Below are positions 12,104 through 24,102 of a DNA stretch of 64,000 nucleotides, in pieces (position 1 is the stretch's first letter; every line of letters starts with the position of its first letter). A program made the translations under genes and the position numbers. Below the pieces are notes generated by a model that was not told the origin of the DNA, ran no database searches, and was given only the letters and a program-made list of their open reading frames with translations. The stretch covers positions 186,001 through 250,000 of the forward strand of contig WFMF01000235.1 in the NCBI GenBank assembly GCA_011033025.1, read 5' to 3'. Source of the stretch: Beroe forskalii (Eukaryota; Ctenophora; Nuda; Beroida; Beroidae).

Positions 12104-14722
12104 TTCCTTATCTCCCCCGCCCAATTTGTAATAAGCCAAAGTCATGGATGAAATCATAATAATCAGCTCGTTATACTATTTCTGAGATGCCTTGACAAGG
12201 GGAATAAATAATGTCAACAGGAACGTTATTTAGAGATACAATCAACATATAACTACATAATACTGTATTTTAGAATGTGCTCAAAATTATCCATATACAT
12301 TGATTGAAGAGTGTCCTCACAAGTTATGACAAAAATGGGATTCGCACGTTTTTTGTCCTCTGTCACTTATTCGACTTACATATTGACGACTTAGCATTGA
12401 TGACTTAGTCGTATCTATCTTGGCCCTTCTTAACAGTCAGTATTGATCATGATTTGATATTCTTTAAGTCGGTCAATGACTGAAGATGTCTTAAATAAAA
12501 CCAAACAACCAGGATAATTGCAGTTCTTTCATTATAGATGGGCATGGGGCTTCTTTTGAAAGTTGTCCCATTTTTTGTCATCACGCGATATAATTGCTTG
12601 GTATGTGCCGGAAAGCGAATGTGAGACTGTTAAGGGCAGCGCTTTCACCGCAGCCACCTTGCAGGGCTTCCGTTTAGCGACATTTCACCGGGTTGCAAAG
12701 TGTTACTAGACCACTCAATAGCCGGCTGAGAAGGACGTCATCGTCGGCTTAGTGACGTCTCTAAGCCTGTTCCTCGCACACAAGACCTACAGTATGTGTG
12801 AACGTTAGACAGTCAGTGCTGTGTGTAGACTTTTCCGATGTGCTTCAAACCAGACTGCTACAATGTTGTGAGCCGTGGTCTAGAAACCCACGAAATCTAG
12901 GACACAGGTCATACAAAATCCTAAGCTCCGGGTTAAACCCAAACCTATCACCACTTGTTTTAACGATATGAAATATATTTGTAGATATTTGCACTACTCG
13001 TTATATATAACATTATGCTCTCAACATTTCGCATATTTATTACTGGAATCCCTACGGGTAGTAATTATCATCAAATGTTTGTGTCGACCACGCGGGCGAT
13101 ACACGTTTTCAACTGAACACAATCACTCCCGAAAAAGCGACGCCTACAGGAATGCCTCAGAGAGAGTGAGTGAGTGTGTGTGTTTGTTTGTTGGTTTGTC
13201 TTGTACGTGTGTTGGTTTGTGCGGTTGTGACACTGTGAAACAGAAGGTCAGTAATCGACATGACTTTTCTCATTAACCTGGCCTCTAATAAGTCAGTCTC
13301 CTTTTTGAAAAACATCACAAGACCCTTTGTCTTTTTCTAGAACAATCATTTATTTCAAACACAAGCAATTATGAATGACACAAAAAGGATGGCTATTTGG
13401 TTTCATGAGAGGATATTATATAGCCTACTATGGGTTTTGCGGTAGATGGAAACTGCTTGAAAAGCCATTGTCATTAAAATCACAAATAAGCAGGAGCCTG
13501 GGAAGGCACAACAAACCAGAGACCACGAACAGAGTGAAGGTATTGCACAACATCGCAGTAGTACAAGTATTATTGGCGGTGGTTATGCGATGTACCTTCA
13601 TTACTATTATTAATATTATCATTTATGTGTTCATACACACAGCTAACTCAGCTTTCTGGGGATCATTGTAGGTCTATAATATAAACCATGTGAACAGTGC
13701 TAACTCATCAAAGCTCCAGTTACTCGTTAAAGTGATTTCTAAACGCCCTCCTCTCCCACTAAATTATCGAAAGGAAACTCGGTGGGAGTCGGTGCATGGA
13801 AATTCCTACTTCAGTTTTACGATGATGATAACACGGCGTACTCAAAGAAAGGCAGATGCGGAGTGTCCTGAGGTGGAAGTGTCACATGGGATGCTGGGGG
13901 TGTAAAAATAGCGCGAATGCAGGCACTCAGCTCATTGGCGTGTATTCGCACAGATGGTCTTAGGAGTTTGAACAGAATATGCCAAGATATCGTTATAGTG
14001 ATGAGGCTCGATAATGCGATTGCTAAACGGACAAGAAGAGCACGTAAAATGATAAGATGGGCATGCACAAAGCAGTACAAGGTCAGGATACAATGTTGAA
14101 GCAAATAAAATTCCAGTGAAGCCAGGCTCAGGTATGGTTCAAGGAGTGATTGCTTGCAGGAAGCCATTGGTAGATCAAACACCAATACAAGAACATATGA
14201 CTGAAAAACTAATACGAATAATGTTCATCATCAATATGTGTTTAGTGATGCCCGGTCTAGCATTACAGAGACTCTTGCTATTACTCCTAACGTGGACTTT
14301 TATAGGACACGCATATAAAATATTCCATATTCGGCCTAGTGTCACGAATCCAAACAACTTATACACAGATTATTAATGTGGAATAGCTAAATGTGGGGGT
14401 CTTACGACCTTCGTAAGACATATTACTCGAAACTAAGCGTGATTTTTAGGGTGGATTCAATGATTTGGTGGGCTGCAAAATGGGGAGGACTCATTGCAGT
14501 GGCCCGTTCCAGGTACTTCCAACCGTTGAAATGGTCGTAAACCTCCCTCGTTTAGAAAAGAGTCCTATAATGGAGAGGAATGATGGTTTGTTAGCTATGT
14601 TTCCAGGGGTACAGTATCAAAGTTAAACGGTAGGAGGAACAATTAAACGCTGCACAGGAGCACGCCGGAGGATGCATTGAACGCGTATATATCCGAACTA
14701 CGCGTAGATATACGTGTTGGGG
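12104..14722. other. Noncoding stretch with uncertain open frames
   Basis: GT-rich low-complexity DNA occupies 13,164-13,225. At 13,817-14,185 a 122-codon minus frame lies opposite a basic 60-codon plus frame (13,917-14,099). Neither has a recognisable domain or a splice context I trust, so neither is called. GGACGTCATCG and GTGACGTCTC, near-CRE motifs, are at 12,731-12,760. Confidence 0.35.
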
Positions 14723-14765
14723 ATGTCAAGACCTATCAGTGCCTTTTAGTTATAAGTCTTGACAT
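14723..14765. repeat. Hairpin
   Basis: ATGTCAAGAC at 14,723 pairs with GTCTTGACAT ending at 14,765 around a 23-base loop. Confidence 0.7.
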
Positions 14766-14770
14766 ATTAA

Positions 14771-14977
14771 ATGCTGTCATGTACCAAAGAAAGTGCATTC
14801 TCAGCCCATGATCTGAAGTACTTATTATATTTTATGAGGGAGAGATTGGTCTACAATAACGTCATCCTACGAGTCTCCACCAGGCCACATCTCAACATGG
14901 AGGGGATGAAGTGTCCAGACGAGTTGGAGTCAAGGTTACAGAGTTGCAATGGTGATATCAGGGTGTTGTCAAGGTGA
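14771..14977 (+). CDS. Possible coding remnant ending in a minisatellite
   Basis: Opens with an ATG just after the 14,723-14,765 hairpin and runs 68 codons before a TGA inside the 22-bp minisatellite. The first ~60 residues are of ordinary composition, with mixed charged and aromatic residues and no low complexity; the last nine or so are minisatellite-derived. I recognise no domain. It could be an exon truncated by the array or a chance open frame. Confidence 0.18.
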   Translation: MLSCTKESAFSAHDLKYLLYFMRERLVYNNVILRVSTRPHLNMEGMKCPDELESRLQSCNGDIRVLSR

Positions 14978-15445
14978 TATCAGGGTGTTGTCAAGGTGAT
15001 ATCAGGGTGTTGTCAAGGTGTTATCAGGGTGTTGTCAAGGTGATATCAGGGTGTTGACGTGTTGTCAAGGTGATATCAGGGTGTTGTCAAGGTGATATCA
15101 GGGTGTTGTCACGGTGACATCAGGGTGTTGTCAAGGTGATATCAGGGTGTTGTCAAGGTGATATCAGGGTGTTGTCAAGGTGATATCAGGGTGTTGTCAA
15201 GGTGATATCAGGGTGTTGTCAAGGTGATATCAGGGTGTTGTCATGGTGATATCAGGGTGTTGTCATGGTGATATCAGGGTGTTGTCAAGGTGATATCAGG
15301 GTGTTGTCATGGTGATATCAGGGTGTTGTCAAGGTGATATCAGGGTGTTGTCATGGACCATGGTGATATCAGGGTGTTGTCAAGGTGGTATCAGGGTGTT
15401 GTCAAGGTGATATCAGGGTGTTGTCATGGTAATAAGAATGTGTTG
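14951..15445 (+). repeat. 22-bp minisatellite
   Basis: About 22 units of GGTGATATCAGGGTG plus TTGTCAA, with AA/AT/AC alternation at the last positions. Short irregular insertions occur near 15,055 and 15,352. Homogeneous in the middle and degenerate after 15,430. Confidence 0.97.
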
Positions 15446-17254
15446 TCACGGTGAAGTGTGTAGCTGTCATGGCAATATGTTGCATAACTTTATGTACGTA
15501 ATGTCAGTCGATTTATGGCTACAGAGACATCAGGTGTTCACTAAGACAAAGAAGTCTTACTAGAGCACTATTTCTGCTTTCGCTTACCATTTCATTTGTC
15601 AGGCGTCTCATAATATCTAAATACATCATAATTATGGTAATCATATGATGAATTGCATGTTCGATATAAATGTGTCCGATATGGATGTGTAACGTTGCTT
15701 CGCTCCCATGTCGTTTTCACGGATTAAAATGGTCGATCCCCCGAGAATATCATAGAATAAGATTACTTGGCCTCCACCCCGCACAGGAAAAGTACATTGC
15801 GTGATTAGGAGCGTGAGGTCATCACATCCCAACAATGCCTCACCGGTGTGGGCTGGGCACTTTTTGTATACTGCATATGACAAAGCAGCATCCTCTGAAT
15901 ACATAAAGTACTCAAAACTATAGGATAAATTTCATTTTGTTAATAATAATATGTAGCTCCTCAGCAAGGGAGTAATCACAGCCTCTAAGTAGTACACGAT
16001 GGGCCGGGCTTCCTACCAGATTAATCTACAGAGAACTCCTAGTCCCTAGTCCTGATACCACCCGTCATCCCAAGAAAAAGATGGCTTGATCGTTTTACGC
16101 TATCAGCTGAATTGCTTGGGCCATGACAATGACACGTGAGGGGGCCCTGTGGGTGTCCAGCAGTTCTGATTGCGGAGCAGTCCGTGAACAGGGAGCCACA
16201 GTACGTGACGGCCACCCCGACATTACAACGGCTCATGACTACAGCTATAATACTCATATTCCTCTGACGTAGCATTGTTCAAGGTTTCTAGATGAAAATA
16301 GTATGGAATGAGACTTGAGAGTCCCCTGACTGAGTGGCACACTGCTTTATCGTTAGCTCAATTTTGTTCTTATTACTTTATTAGACCAGCAACACAAAAT
16401 TTGTGAGATTTGAATATTGTAAGGGTGGATCTAAAATGGGTGGTCACAAAATATGGGTGATAAGAAACGATTGATAGGTATCTTCGTGACACCGGTCACG
16501 AGACAAGTCTATCAGTATTCAATTAACTGACATCTACAATTTGATTAACTGGAGAAATATCAATCATTGCTGCCAAAATTTGATTATCGCAGTTTTCCTC
16601 TACTCGAGTTAAGTTACCTTCAATAATCCTAGCACTACATAATTCGGTTCAGATCCCAATAGAAATCACAAGAAGCTTCTTCTTCACTTCTCTAATTTCA
16701 GCAAAGACGACCCCCCAAAAATATTATCTAACCTTCTCTATTCTAATCTACACACGTTTTTTGAATAACATGAATAATATAAGCACATGAGAAACAGGTG
16801 GTTGAGATGACGTCATTATCATAGCGCGACGTCATCAAGTTCCTGATGTTAAACCGCCTATTTTCTCAGGGGCTATTCTCCCTCACCGGAGAAGATAATC
16901 AGTGGAACATATGTTCGGTTACCAGGAGAAACACGAGCTCATTACGGCTAATTACCTCAGTCATACACTCGTACTGCATTCTGCCGAACCTGCTATTTTT
17001 AGAAGACTTCCCATTTATTTTTAAATCGTATCTTAGGAACGCTGTACTATTTTAGGATGATGGCGCGTGTTTTTTCCTAAACGTGGTTCAGGGAGAAAGG
17101 GGGTCGGGATACAGAAAATAAATTACAGTATGATGCCTTTCCTAAAATAGGTTTTCTTCGTGGATATTCATCGGAAGAACTATTTAAATGAATTGATGTT
17201 AATTCTGAAATTGATTATTTCTGGAATATCAAAAAAACATCACATTGATTTGAC
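15446..17254. other. Noncoding stretch; no confirmed exon
   Basis: This region should lie downstream (minus strand) of the exon at 17,493-17,630, so I searched it for exons. The best minus-strand stretch, 15,641-15,904 (87 codons), contains an internal GGTGAG and no clear acceptor; I leave it uncalled. TGACGTCA is at 16,808-16,815, with CGACGTCA following at 16,828. Confidence 0.35.
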
Positions 17255-17345
17255 GGCGTGCGCTTAAAGGCGCAAAATTGACGCGTGGGGCGCAGTTTTG
17301 ACGCGTGGCCTCGCAGTTTTGACGCGTGAGGGCGCAGTATTGAAG
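17255..17345. repeat. ~20-bp minisatellite
   Basis: Four units of GGCGCAGTTTTGACGCGTG with small variations, in otherwise single-copy DNA about 150 bp downstream of the exon at 17,493-17,630 (minus strand), so probably within its first intron. Confidence 0.85.
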
Positions 17346-17492
17346 CATGCAAGGATAGTGGCGGTGGCACTGAGCACTGGCAATGATTACCGTACCTCTT
17401 GAAGGTACTCGAGATAGAAAAACCCTGATTTCCAGCACCCCGGTTCGTCCTTTGACCGGTCACTGGTTTAACACTGGTTAACAACAACTCAC

Positions 17493-17630
17493 CTCGTCAT
17501 CGCTGTCCTCGAGGAACTTGCCGAAGACCTCTGAGCCGCGGCGGCATCTCTTGCTCTGGAAGATGTTGAGGTCTGGAATGATGTCGAGGCGACCCCGTCG
17601 ACCGCCCACTGTGTTGATAAACTTGGTCAT
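17493..17630 (-). CDS. First coding exon of an unrecognised gene
   Basis: The minus strand reads 46 codons from an ATG at 17,628-17,630. An in-frame TAA lies two codons upstream (TAA AAC ATG), which fixes the start. The exon ends with GAG at 17,493-17,495, directly followed by the donor GTGAGT (17,487-17,492), so the intron is phase 0. GC at third positions is about 78% (36 of 46), against roughly 39% GC overall in the window, which strongly suggests selection on codons. The peptide is basic in the middle (GGRRGRLD, SKRCRRGS) and ends acidic (LEDSDDE), and has no signal peptide or membrane segment. I recognise no family. The gene should continue at coordinates below 17,487, but no second exon is identified. 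This is the strongest protein-coding signal in the window. Confidence 0.62.
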
Positions 17631-18300
17631 GTTTTAGGGGGAGGAGCATAATATCGTGCCTAGGTCATCTTGGTGTTGTGATGGAGCTAGGGGGAAGGTC
17701 ACGTGAGAGGGTCGACAGTCGAACAAATGTAAGTAACTTGCTTTATAAATAGGGTTGAAATATCGTGGAAATACTCCGACAAAAGATTCGATTGCACACA
17801 AAAGTCGTGCTCTATTGTAAGTGGAAATGGCAATAGCAAATCACTAAGGAAATATTTCAAATAAAAACGCAGCTCGGGATATCCGGCGTCAGCGAGCAGG
17901 GCGATGTTCCGCTGTGACAACCAATGGGAACAAACACTCGAAACAAATTTACGGAATGATACGTCAACAAGAATTGAATAAAGGCCACCAAAGAGCAGAA
18001 CGCTGGTATGTTACTGGATTCACTACCTGCAAATCGAGGGTGGAGAACAAATACTGTGCGCAGTTACAATGAGAAAGAGAAACTAGGGCGCACATACACA
18101 CGAATTTCTTCGCAAAACACAAAACGAATGAATTAACACCAGGAAAATTTAATAAAACAACGTTTAAAACGTTCTCAGACATCTCGAAGAGTGGTGTTGT
18201 AATAATAGAAATAAAATTCTCAACCCGTTTGTGATAGAAAAACTGTAACTCATATTCAAAGCATATAACATCTCTCATAAAAGTATAATAATTACCCCCT
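17631..18300. other. Presumed 5' flank or 5' UTR of the exon at 17,493-17,630
   Basis: By orientation this stretch is upstream of the minus-strand start codon. I see no clear TATA box. A 104-codon minus frame (17,964-18,278) lacks any family signature and is not called. Confidence 0.35.
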
Positions 18301-18417
18301 CTTCATTAAATGAGTACTCACTCACACAAATACACACTTACCCAAACACACTCGCGCGCGTTGTATAAGTATTGAGTATTCCTATATCGTCCTTTACATT
18401 ATATACTATATTGTTGT

Positions 18418-18490
18418 GGTATTTAATAATAATGATGATAATACACGGGCCTATGATAATAATAATAATGATGATAATAATAATAAAGTA
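18418..18490. repeat. (ATAATG/TAA)n microsatellite
   Basis: Imperfect runs of AATAATGATGATAA at 18,428-18,442 and 18,455-18,486, separated by ACACGGGCCT. Confidence 0.9.
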
Positions 18491-18570
18491 CAGAGTGTAC
18501 ATGATGAGCAGGTAGTTAGGGTACTTTGATCACCTCCATTTAATGAACACTAAATTATAAGGACACGCGG

Positions 18571-18597
18571 GGACTTCCCCATATCAGTGGGGAGTCC
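18571..18597. repeat. Hairpin
   Basis: GGACTTCCCC and GTGGGGAGTCC pair around a 6-base loop. Confidence 0.7.
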
Positions 18598-18656
18598 TAC
18601 CGTCTCTTATTCACAATAATACAAGTATGAAACCTCGCAATATAAGAACTATTACC

Positions 18657-18697
18657 AATTATCACCCTCCCGTGATTATAATTCGGGTGTGATAATT
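18657..18697. repeat. Hairpin of the AATTATCAC type
   Basis: AATTATCACCCTCCC pairs imperfectly with GGGTGTGATAATT, followed by ATCGATATATCACCCC. The same arrangement (stem, then a CGATATA.CACTCCC-like tail) recurs at 18,938-18,990, so the two may be ends of one element. Confidence 0.55.
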
Positions 18698-18937
18698 ATC
18701 GATATATCACCCCTTTAAAACTACTGTATAAAAATATGAAATATAAAAACCTGAAAAAATGAGAAAAAAACTTGAAAAGAAATTTTGATAAAGGAGCACT
18801 TAAAAGCAACGAAGGGTCGAAGGATTGTTGTGCGCAAGAAAAGAGCTAGAATCGATGTAGGCAGCGTAAATACCGAAATCAGGCAGCTAGGTCTAGCCAA
18901 GCAGGGTCAGTGATAATACAACTTCATGGATCGTGCG

Positions 18938-18975
18938 AAATTGTCAAACTCGGCTGACGCCTCGTGTGATAATTT
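18938..18975. repeat. Hairpin with CTCGG...CCTCG core
   Basis: AAATTGTCAAACTCGG pairs with CCTCGTGTGATAATTT around TGACG-containing loop bases. The core matches the hairpins at 39,784-39,897. Confidence 0.6.
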
Positions 18976-19044
18976 GCGATATAACACTCCCATTCGTTAG
19001 TTAATCGTTCAATATACAATTAACAACAAAGCACGAAATAGGAT
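18976..19044. other. AT-rich spacer
   Basis: Carries GCGATATAACACTCCC, a partial direct repeat of the segment following the hairpin at 18,657-18,697. Confidence 0.4.
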
Positions 19045-19260
19045 TATGTGCGCAACTGCGCACACTTACAGCAGGCAGTACACACACAGTACACACTTAC
19101 AGCGCGCGCACACACTAGACCACTATCTTAGAGCGCGAACACACATACAGCACCGTGCGCACACATTCACCCCGCGCGCACACACACACACACACACGCA
19201 CAAACACATTTAGCACGCGCAAGCACATTTAGCACGCGCACATACGCAAAGCGCACGAAT
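19045..19260. repeat. CA/CG-rich alternating purine-pyrimidine tract
   Basis: Repeated GCGCGCACACAC-type blocks, including an uninterrupted run at 19,173-19,200. Alternating CG/CA dinucleotides of this length are a typical Z-DNA-prone sequence. Confidence 0.85.
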
Positions 19261-21010
19261 AACAAGTGAAAAACAACGAAATTCTTAAGAAAATGGTCTG
19301 TTAGTCTGTTAATAAAGTAAAGAGAATATTATGAAATTAGTGAACAAAAAAGTGACAAGTAATATGCTGAATAGTGAATGAAAGTTGAAAATAGATCATC
19401 ATCAAGAAGTATGTACTTAAAAACACAGTACAAAGTTGCAGTGATTCGACCATCGACCATGTCTCCGTGTTTGGAAAACTAGGATCGCCCCTGAATCAGA
19501 GTAAAATCGTAGAAAAGCTTGCGGAGGGCTGGAAAGCAGGTCGGGTGTATAGTCCATGATAGAAGTACACAGTGTACGCAGTCTAAAGAACTCGTGCTAT
19601 GTGACGTCACGGCACACGGCAATATGATAGGCCTCTCTGAGGTGTGTTACCACCTGGCGATGGAAGGAGAAGAAGGAGAAGGGATGTGTAACATCAGGGC
19701 GTGTTTTGCGTTGTGTGGGAATGGCTCCGATCTCTACACGGCTAAACAGCTCCTTCAGACAAGGTCAGCTACTACATAACTACTTCTGCTTTTCTATGTC
19801 ATTCAGTTATCTGTGCTCGGTTGTTTGTTTTCAATTACTTGAAGATGGAAAACACGCGTTGAAATATCGCACAAACAATGGCCGATAGAAAACAAGTGCC
19901 ATAATGTAACGGCATATTACTCTGCACAGGTGGTATATAATATGACGCACTATTACTTGTCCCATCAGCGATACTCCCATAATCTCAGGTCATGGGGCTC
20001 AAGAAAACCTCCTATAAGATGTAAAAGGCTGGTTGATCAAAGAACAGGGCCACAAAGTACAATCTCAACTTTCATACACAAGAGCGGGGCAAAAGGTTCC
20101 TCTTCTTCAAGTTGGAATTATGCTGGGGTACACACTGCATTATGTACACTGCTCCCGGGGCTATTATACGCATATAATATCTCCCGCGACTATTATATCC
20201 CTCATACTCTAGTGTAAGCAGCGTGTGTGTGTGTGTATACAAGGCAAGAGATCTCATGCGGTACTAGGGAAGAAAGGCCCTTTACCCACTAATCCTCCTT
20301 CACCGAGGCATCAAACGATCTTATATATAAAGTAAATTCACACGTGAATAATGTTTGTCTGTGCGGGCGCACACCATTAAATTTGAGCTTGCCAAGTAAA
20401 TATCAAGAGAAACAAAGGCAAAAGGGAGAAATGAGGCGCCGTTGCTATGGAAACCAATTTTCGCACGTGCAGATGATAATCAGTTCTTTGAGAGTGCTTT
20501 CTATTACGCTACTACTGTTAAATGTTGTGCTGCAGTTTTTGAACATTTGACATTCTTTTTACTTCAAATTCAAGATCTCAAGATGGACATAACTCGAATA
20601 ACGGAGGATAATCCAGATTTTCAAAAAGAACTGCAGTAGAGGTCGGCCGATAATCAATGCTCGGTCGGCGTAAATGTAGTTTTTAAATTAGCCGTAAAGA
20701 TCAATTTAAGGTTTACAAAAGTTCTATTTAACCGAGTCGGATAAATTAGCAGATTACGAAGACCATTCCTGGCCTGGATCAATGTGATCAAAACAAAGTT
20801 GTCCAATGACAGTAAGTCAGTATGAGAATCACTATCAGTTATCAGAATCAACATCATCAACACGGAACAAAACGCACATGGTTTAGCACGACTAAGATTG
20901 ACCGAACTACGTTGCACTCTGCTCCTTCATAAAATTCATTATTTCGTTTAAGTTAATAATTGGATTGCTACATAAGGTTTAATATTCCGTTCTTTTTTCA
21001 AAATTTGCGA
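19261..21010. other. Noncoding stretch
   Basis: No gene supported. TGACGTCA is at 19,602-19,609. The 86-codon (19,519-19,779) and 95-codon (19,930-20,217) plus frames have no recognisable domain. A GTGTGTGTGTGTGTAT run is at 20,222. Confidence 0.4.
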
Positions 21011-21038
21011 ACGAGGTGGCGCGAAGCGCCGCCGAGTG
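21011..21038. repeat. GC-rich hairpin, CACTCGGC...CCTCGT family
   Basis: On the minus strand it reads CACTCGGCGGCGC-TTCG-containing loop-GCGCCACCTCGT. Stem and loop match the CACTCGGC/TTCG/CCTCGTG pattern at 39,784-39,897. Confidence 0.55.
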
Positions 21039-21092
21039 AGCTATGTATCCATTTATATATTATTCTAGCTGGTCCATCATTTACATATTATT

Positions 21093-21117
21093 CTAGCAGG
21101 CCCAACGGGCCTGCTAG
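21093..21117. repeat. Perfect hairpin
   Basis: CTAGCAGGCCC pairs with GGGCCTGCTAG around AAC; 11-bp perfect stem. TATTATTCTAGC occurs at both 21,058-21,069 and 21,086-21,097. Confidence 0.75.
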
Positions 21118-24022
21118 TTCCTGATAAGGTTTTTTGCAAAAGCCAATGGCAACACAACCTAGAATGGAGCAGCAGTGAAATCCACAGCATACTGGAGCAG
21201 GACAGGCAGTACTAGAAGACACAAGCCCCGCTAAACAAAGGTCTAATGAAAGGTGGATGCGGATGACGTCACTATCAAGGTTTAACATGGAGCGTTGAGG
21301 ACGCAGCAGCCGCCTGCTCAGAGAGACCGCCCCGCAGATCACTGCACTACAGGCTCAGAGAGGCAGCATTCCGTGGAATGGTGCGAGGGAGGGTGCAAAA
21401 CAAGAGGATACAAAGGAGAAAAACTGTGAGTATCTAAACAGTAACAACTGGGAACATTCATCCAAGCAAATATACTCAAAGTAATTATTCTCATCAGAAA
21501 TTTTCACCGAAAAAGCAGGAAATTCTAGTGACTCATTTAAGTGACTCGAAAATCATCAAATTTTGATATTATCATTAGTGACCAGTGAATCACAGAATTG
21601 TCCACATCAATGTACTACAAAAAACAAATTAACAAACATTGAGCACATACCAATCTAGAGCAGCCCCTACCAAAACTAAACGAACGTGACGGAAACTTGA
21701 GATGGAACATTCCAGGAAAAAACAAGCGAACTAATAATCGGATTGGGAGCGGAACAGGGGATGAGGCAGAGTTGACAGTTTCGGTTCCTTTTCAGGAGAT
21801 CTGCGAGGGGTACATTGAACAGATACAGCGTCAATAAGTGATGTATCAAATTACCTCCGAGGGGACTAATGAAAAAGTAGCTGTATATCCCAGCGTATGT
21901 GGGGTAGGATGCGCCTGAGAGGCGGCGTTGCCGCATCAGCGCACCATTATACCTCCAGATAATGACGTCACCCTCCTCCGCCAGTCATTGGTGTGCAACT
22001 GTAATATAAATACAATGGCAGGCGAATTAGAAACCCCGGTAATTCCCATGTAATGTATTTACGGGTGACGCAATGGGAATATCACTCCAGACACAGGATA
22101 AAAATAGGCAGAGTGTATCCGGAAAATCACGGGAAAGAGATCTGAAACAATAACAATAACAAAGAGAGGAAATCAAGCGATAATAATGTAGTGAGAGTGT
22201 TATTTATAGCACTGATATGTGGCAGGGAAGGGGTAATGAGATTAAAATAGTAGTACATTTTATCATATCATCCGCTGTCCTTGCCGCAACGATCGTGACG
22301 AAGACAAAACAAAGAGGAAATCAGGAGGAAAGTGATACCACACGCTAGAAAAATAGGAAGTATAGTCATCAATTAACGATTCTAAGTTATAGAAATGACA
22401 TCAAACTTGTAATCCTGGACAAGCAGAGGTAATGAGCATGACGGAAGATGAATCTTTATTCCGAGGAAGATTGGAATTATGACGTATAGGTTTGAATGAC
22501 TTGCAAGAAGGGGCGGAGTCATCCGTGTCAGTTGTCATGGGTGCTGGGTGCTAGGAAAAGACACGAACATTGCTGATATCGGCAAACAAAATGCGATGTG
22601 GTCAGTGAGGTCCACACATTAAAGATTATGAACAGTGCTCCATTTAGCAGCGATCAAGCCAGATTAATTAAGCAATCAATCCTTGGTCAATAAAAGAGGA
22701 TTAAAAAAGCATGAGTTGTTATGGTTCAGCCTGCTGATGAAGATAAGTGGCACACGAATCATGGGCAGCGAATATGACTTCAGTCTTCAAAGCCTGTAAT
22801 TTAATCCTGTTTGGCCCAAGAATGGTATTTAGCGAGATACATGACTTATCAAATTAGTGTGATATATATTTCACCATTTTGAGATGGTTTTTGAAGCGTA
22901 TAATCATATAATCGTATCAGCTCAAGAATTAAATTTACGGAAACTTATCTAACTTCATTAGGACAGCGCAAACCAAAATGCTGTTTTGACTCATCACCGA
23001 GATTTATACCAATCATTGATTAAAAGTTAGAGTCGATATGCTGAAATTAGAGGTTGCTGCTTAAAATGAAATTCATTTCATGGCTCTTAAGGTGCGACAT
23101 TGATATCGATTATCGATAATTATCGAGGATAAAAACTCTGTGAGTAAAGTTAGGCGGCAGTATTTACGATTCAACATTCCGTAAAACCCTCCACTCCTCG
23201 TTGGAAGAGTCCCTCCAGCGAGGCTGCTGCAGAGACACGTCACTGGAAGAAGTGCATCCTGTCACAAGAGGAGACCAGGAGAGAAGTGACGGAGGTCAAA
23301 TCACAAACACGCAGCGGACAAGGGGAAATAGAATACACACTGATACCGGTCATAATATCACGTGGCAACACGTCACCAACTCACCCTGCTAAACCAGGGC
23401 GGTGATGTCATTGGTATCCACCTATTAGCACGGCGAGAGCGGCACCACATCCAGGACACGACAATAACCTCAGTAATCGCATACAGTGCAGCGTATGTGG
23501 TCAAACACCGCGCATACATTGTATACATTGCCTGTACATTGTATACATTGTCAGGCAAGAGCAGTACACCACGGGGCAGAGGGTTCCTCACAGGAACAGA
23601 TGACTTGCCTAAGGTGTGTCAATGGGAGCTATAACCCCGTCAAATTCCCATCCTCCATAGTGGTATTTGCGATAGGAGGAGAAGGATATGCCAAATCAGG
23701 AGGGAAGAAATCACTCAGAACAGGATTTGTGGAAGAAGATGTCGGATGATGGAAAGGATATCGAAACGTGTCAACTGCATGTTGGCCGCTAATACTAGGT
23801 ATAAACCGTTATCAGAGCGACTTGAAGATGCATACCTCTGTGACTGGAACTGCTTGGGACAAAGCACGACTTATAGGATAACTGGGCCTGTAACCTGTTG
23901 AAAGTATGCGAATGATATGGACTCATTCCTTGATAGGCAGACTATGTTGTATCATCGAGGGAAATAGCTCTCTTATTACTAACCAATTGCAGGAATCATG
24001 CTGATTGCTGAATCATGAAGTC
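21118..24022. other. Noncoding stretch
   Basis: No gene supported. TGACGTCA sites are at 21,264-21,271 and 21,963-21,970. A nested TATACATTG duplication is at 23,516-23,558. Open frames of 60-90 codons at 23,200-23,750 overlap in several phases, as expected by chance. Confidence 0.4.
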
Positions 24023-24102
24023 AGGGAGTGCCAATGGAAGGGAGTGCCAATTGAAGGGAGTGCCAATGGAAGGGAGTGCCAATTGAAGGGAGTGCCAATG
24101 GA
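24023..24102 (+). repeat. 16-bp minisatellite with 32-bp higher-order period
   Basis: Five units of AGGGAGTGCCAATGGA, alternating strictly with the variant AGGGAGTGCCAATTGA. Confidence 0.95.

Noticed and set aside
13817-14185. 122-codon hydrophobic minus frame
   Set aside because: It is antisense to a basic frame, which produces hydrophobic antisense by codon complementarity. No family features.
14951-15445. CRISPR-like regular spacing
   Set aside because: Units are contiguous with no unique spacers, and the context is eukaryotic; it is a minisatellite.
16039-16275. 78-codon minus frame ending GGIRTRD
   Set aside because: This C-terminus is a frequent product of chance frames. No splice sites or conserved domain are visible.
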